Both the position numbers and the translations under genes were made by a program. From Gammaproteobacteria bacterium (GTDB taxonomy: Bacteria; Pseudomonadota; Gammaproteobacteria; Chromatiales; Chromatiaceae), in assembly GCA_008080925.1 (NCBI GenBank), contig VMDJ01000073.1, positions 1 to 6,627 of the forward strand: a stretch of 6,627 nt of DNA. Direction: 5' to 3'. Below, one piece after another: positions 5,511 through 6,627 of this stretch. The notes below the pieces were generated by a model that worked only from the letters and a program-made list of their open reading frames with translations, searched no databases and was not told the DNA's origin. Each line of letters begins with the position of its first letter. Positions within the stretch are counted from its first letter, which is position 1.

Positions 5511-6627
5511 AGATCGATGAAGGCTTCGTCACGCAGACGACGCAGATACTCTTCTTTGGCTTCTTCGCTTTTACGTTTAATCACCGCTTTACGGGCAGCA
5601 ATGCGACGAACATCGTCGGACTTGTCATGCTGACGACGATCGATGACTTGGATGATGTGCCAACCAAAACGCGATTTAAACGGTGCGCTGATGGCGCCTT
5701 TAGCCGTTTGATTCATCACCTCTTCAAACTCGGGCACCATTTGCTCTGGGCTTACCCAACCCAGTTCACCACCTTTGATGGCAGAGCCGGTATCCGATGA
5801 ATGTGAACGTGCGAGGTTGGAGAAGTCTTCACCTTGTTCGGCGCGTTCACGCAGTTGTTCGAGTTTGATTTTGGCATCGCTATCTGAGGTCACCTCGTCG
5901 GTGCGGATGAGAATATGCCGCGCTTCCGTTTGCGTCACGATCTCTTGCGAGGCCTCTGGGATGCGGAACTCTGCCGCTTTGAGAATGTTAAAACCGTTGC
6001 TGCTTCGAAAAGGACCGACCACATCGCCCGCATTCATTTTGGCAACGATCTCTTGGTAGCCACGCGGCAATTGGGCAAAGGCCAGCCAGCCTACATCACC
6101 ACCTTGTAGTGCGTTAGAGGCATCTGAGGTGCCAATAGCGACTTGCTCAAACGATTCACCCGCATCAATGCGTTTGCGCGCTTTATCCGCTTTAGCGGCG
6201 GTAGCTTTCGCTTCGTCTGCTGTTGCGCCATCGGGTGTGCGCACCAAGATGTGGAACAAGCGAACTTCACGACGTTTTGCGGCATTGGCATCTTGTGCAG
6301 CGATCAAGCCGTCAATTTCAGAGTCAGAGACTTGAATGCGGTTAGTGACTTCTTTATCGATTAAACGCTGCAGTGTGAGCTGATTTTTAATTTTGTTACG
6401 GAAGGCATCAAAGCTTGTCCCTTCTTTGGCGAGTGCGTCACGCAATTGATCAAGCGTGAGTTTGTTGTTCTTGGCGATCTGCGCCATCGCTTCAGCTACA
6501 CGATCAGAGGAAGCGGTAATGCCAAGCTTTGCGGCTTCCGCAAGTTGAAGCTTCTCTAAGATGAGGTCATCAAGGGTGCTGGTCAGCACTTGCTCTTGCG
6601 ATGGCAAGGCATTGGGATTGCGCTTAG
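5489..6627 (-). CDS. surA: Periplasmic chaperone / peptidyl-prolyl isomerase SurA (N-terminus outside window)
   Basis: SurA escorts unfolded outer-membrane beta-barrel proteins across the periplasm to the BAM complex. The frame stays open to the right edge, reading RNPNALPSQEQ before the chaperone helices, so the signal peptide and first N-terminal residues are missing. A TTG at 6607 is internal, not the start. Numbering from that codon, the N-domain helices run to about 110, including LDDLILEKLQLAEA and LTLDQLRDALAKEG. Parvulin domain 1 spans about 115-212 (LFHILV, GGDVGW, GFNILK) and parvulin domain 2 about 226-325 (ARHILI, GGELGW, GWHIIQ). A basic, charged C-terminal helix follows (about 333-362). 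Domain 1 has Asn (N207) where the parvulin Phe-His-Ile motif has His; domain 2 keeps H317. It is the first gene of the surA-pdxA-apaG-apaH unit seen here; the promoter and any upstream lptD lie outside. Confidence 0.95.
   Translation of the reverse strand, partial: KRNPNALPSQEQVLTSTLDDLILEKLQLAEAAKLGITASSDRVAEAMAQIAKNNKLTLDQLRDALAKEGTSFDAFRNKIKNQLTLQRLIDKEVTNRIQVSDSEIDGLIAAQDANAAKRREVRLFHILVRTPDGATADEAKATAAKADKARKRIDAGESFEQVAIGTSDASNALQGGDVGWLAFAQLPRGYQEIVAKMNAGDVVGPFRSSNGFNILKAAEFRIPEASQEIVTQTEARHILIRTDEVTSDSDAKIKLEQLRERAEQGEDFSNLARSHSSDTGSAIKGGELGWVSPEQMVPEFEEVMNQTAKGAISAPFKSRFGWHIIQVIDRRQHDKSDDVRRIAARKAVIKRKSEEAKEEYLRRLRDEAFIDLRLDDLR

Noticed and set aside
5409..6364. Several plus-strand open frames of 64-94 codons antisense to pdxA and surA
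   Set aside because: They overlap each other and lie opposite well-conserved genes. Their translations are biased in composition (Arg/Ser-rich or Ala/Cys-rich) and show no start signals.
6601..6607. TTG at 6607 as the start of surA
   Set aside because: The frame remains open upstream to the window edge and reads as SurA-like sequence. The known N-terminal signal peptide and first chaperone segment would be absent, so this is an internal codon.

Overview
The window is a compact stretch of bacterial housekeeping DNA. It has about 50% GC, almost no non-coding sequence, and eight complete or nearly complete protein genes plus the tail of a ninth. The gene content points to a gammaproteobacterium outside the enterics: a monofunctional trpC after trpG-trpD, an Escherichia-type SpeD, a YhfA-like OsmC protein, and a surA-pdxA-apaG-apaH cluster. 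The lineage is inferred from protein resemblance and gene order recalled from memory. I cannot name a genus.

Left half, plus strand (1-3212): the last codons of trpG, then trpD, trpC, a YhfA-type OsmC-family gene and speD. trpD and trpC overlap by 4 bp and the OsmC gene follows trpC by 12 bp, so these form one transcription unit. speD follows after a 77-bp T-rich spacer with its own strong ribosome binding site, and no convincing terminator precedes it. TrpG/TrpD/TrpC carry out early and middle steps of tryptophan synthesis, from chorismate to indole-3-glycerol phosphate. SpeD makes decarboxylated S-adenosylmethionine for spermidine synthesis.

Right half, minus strand (3216-6627): surA (its N-terminal end lies beyond the window), then pdxA, apaG and apaH. 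surA/pdxA overlap by 4 bp and apaG/apaH by 1 bp, so this is one operon read from right to left. SurA is a periplasmic chaperone for outer-membrane proteins, PdxA makes a pyridoxal-phosphate precursor, ApaG is a small beta-sandwich protein and ApaH hydrolyses Ap4A. The usual fifth member of this cluster, rsmA (ksgA), is missing from its customary place between pdxA and apaG; only 73 bp separate them.

The two operons converge with only 3 bp between the speD and apaH stop codons, and an inverted repeat spans both stops. I found no mobile elements, CRISPR arrays, RNA genes or phage genes, and no stretch over 100 bp lacks a gene. I see no evidence of a new multi-gene system. The points worth a second look are local: the missing rsmA, a crp/vfr-like gene absent next to the OsmC gene, a perfect hairpin that places the pdxA start codon in its loop, and the tight convergent junction.
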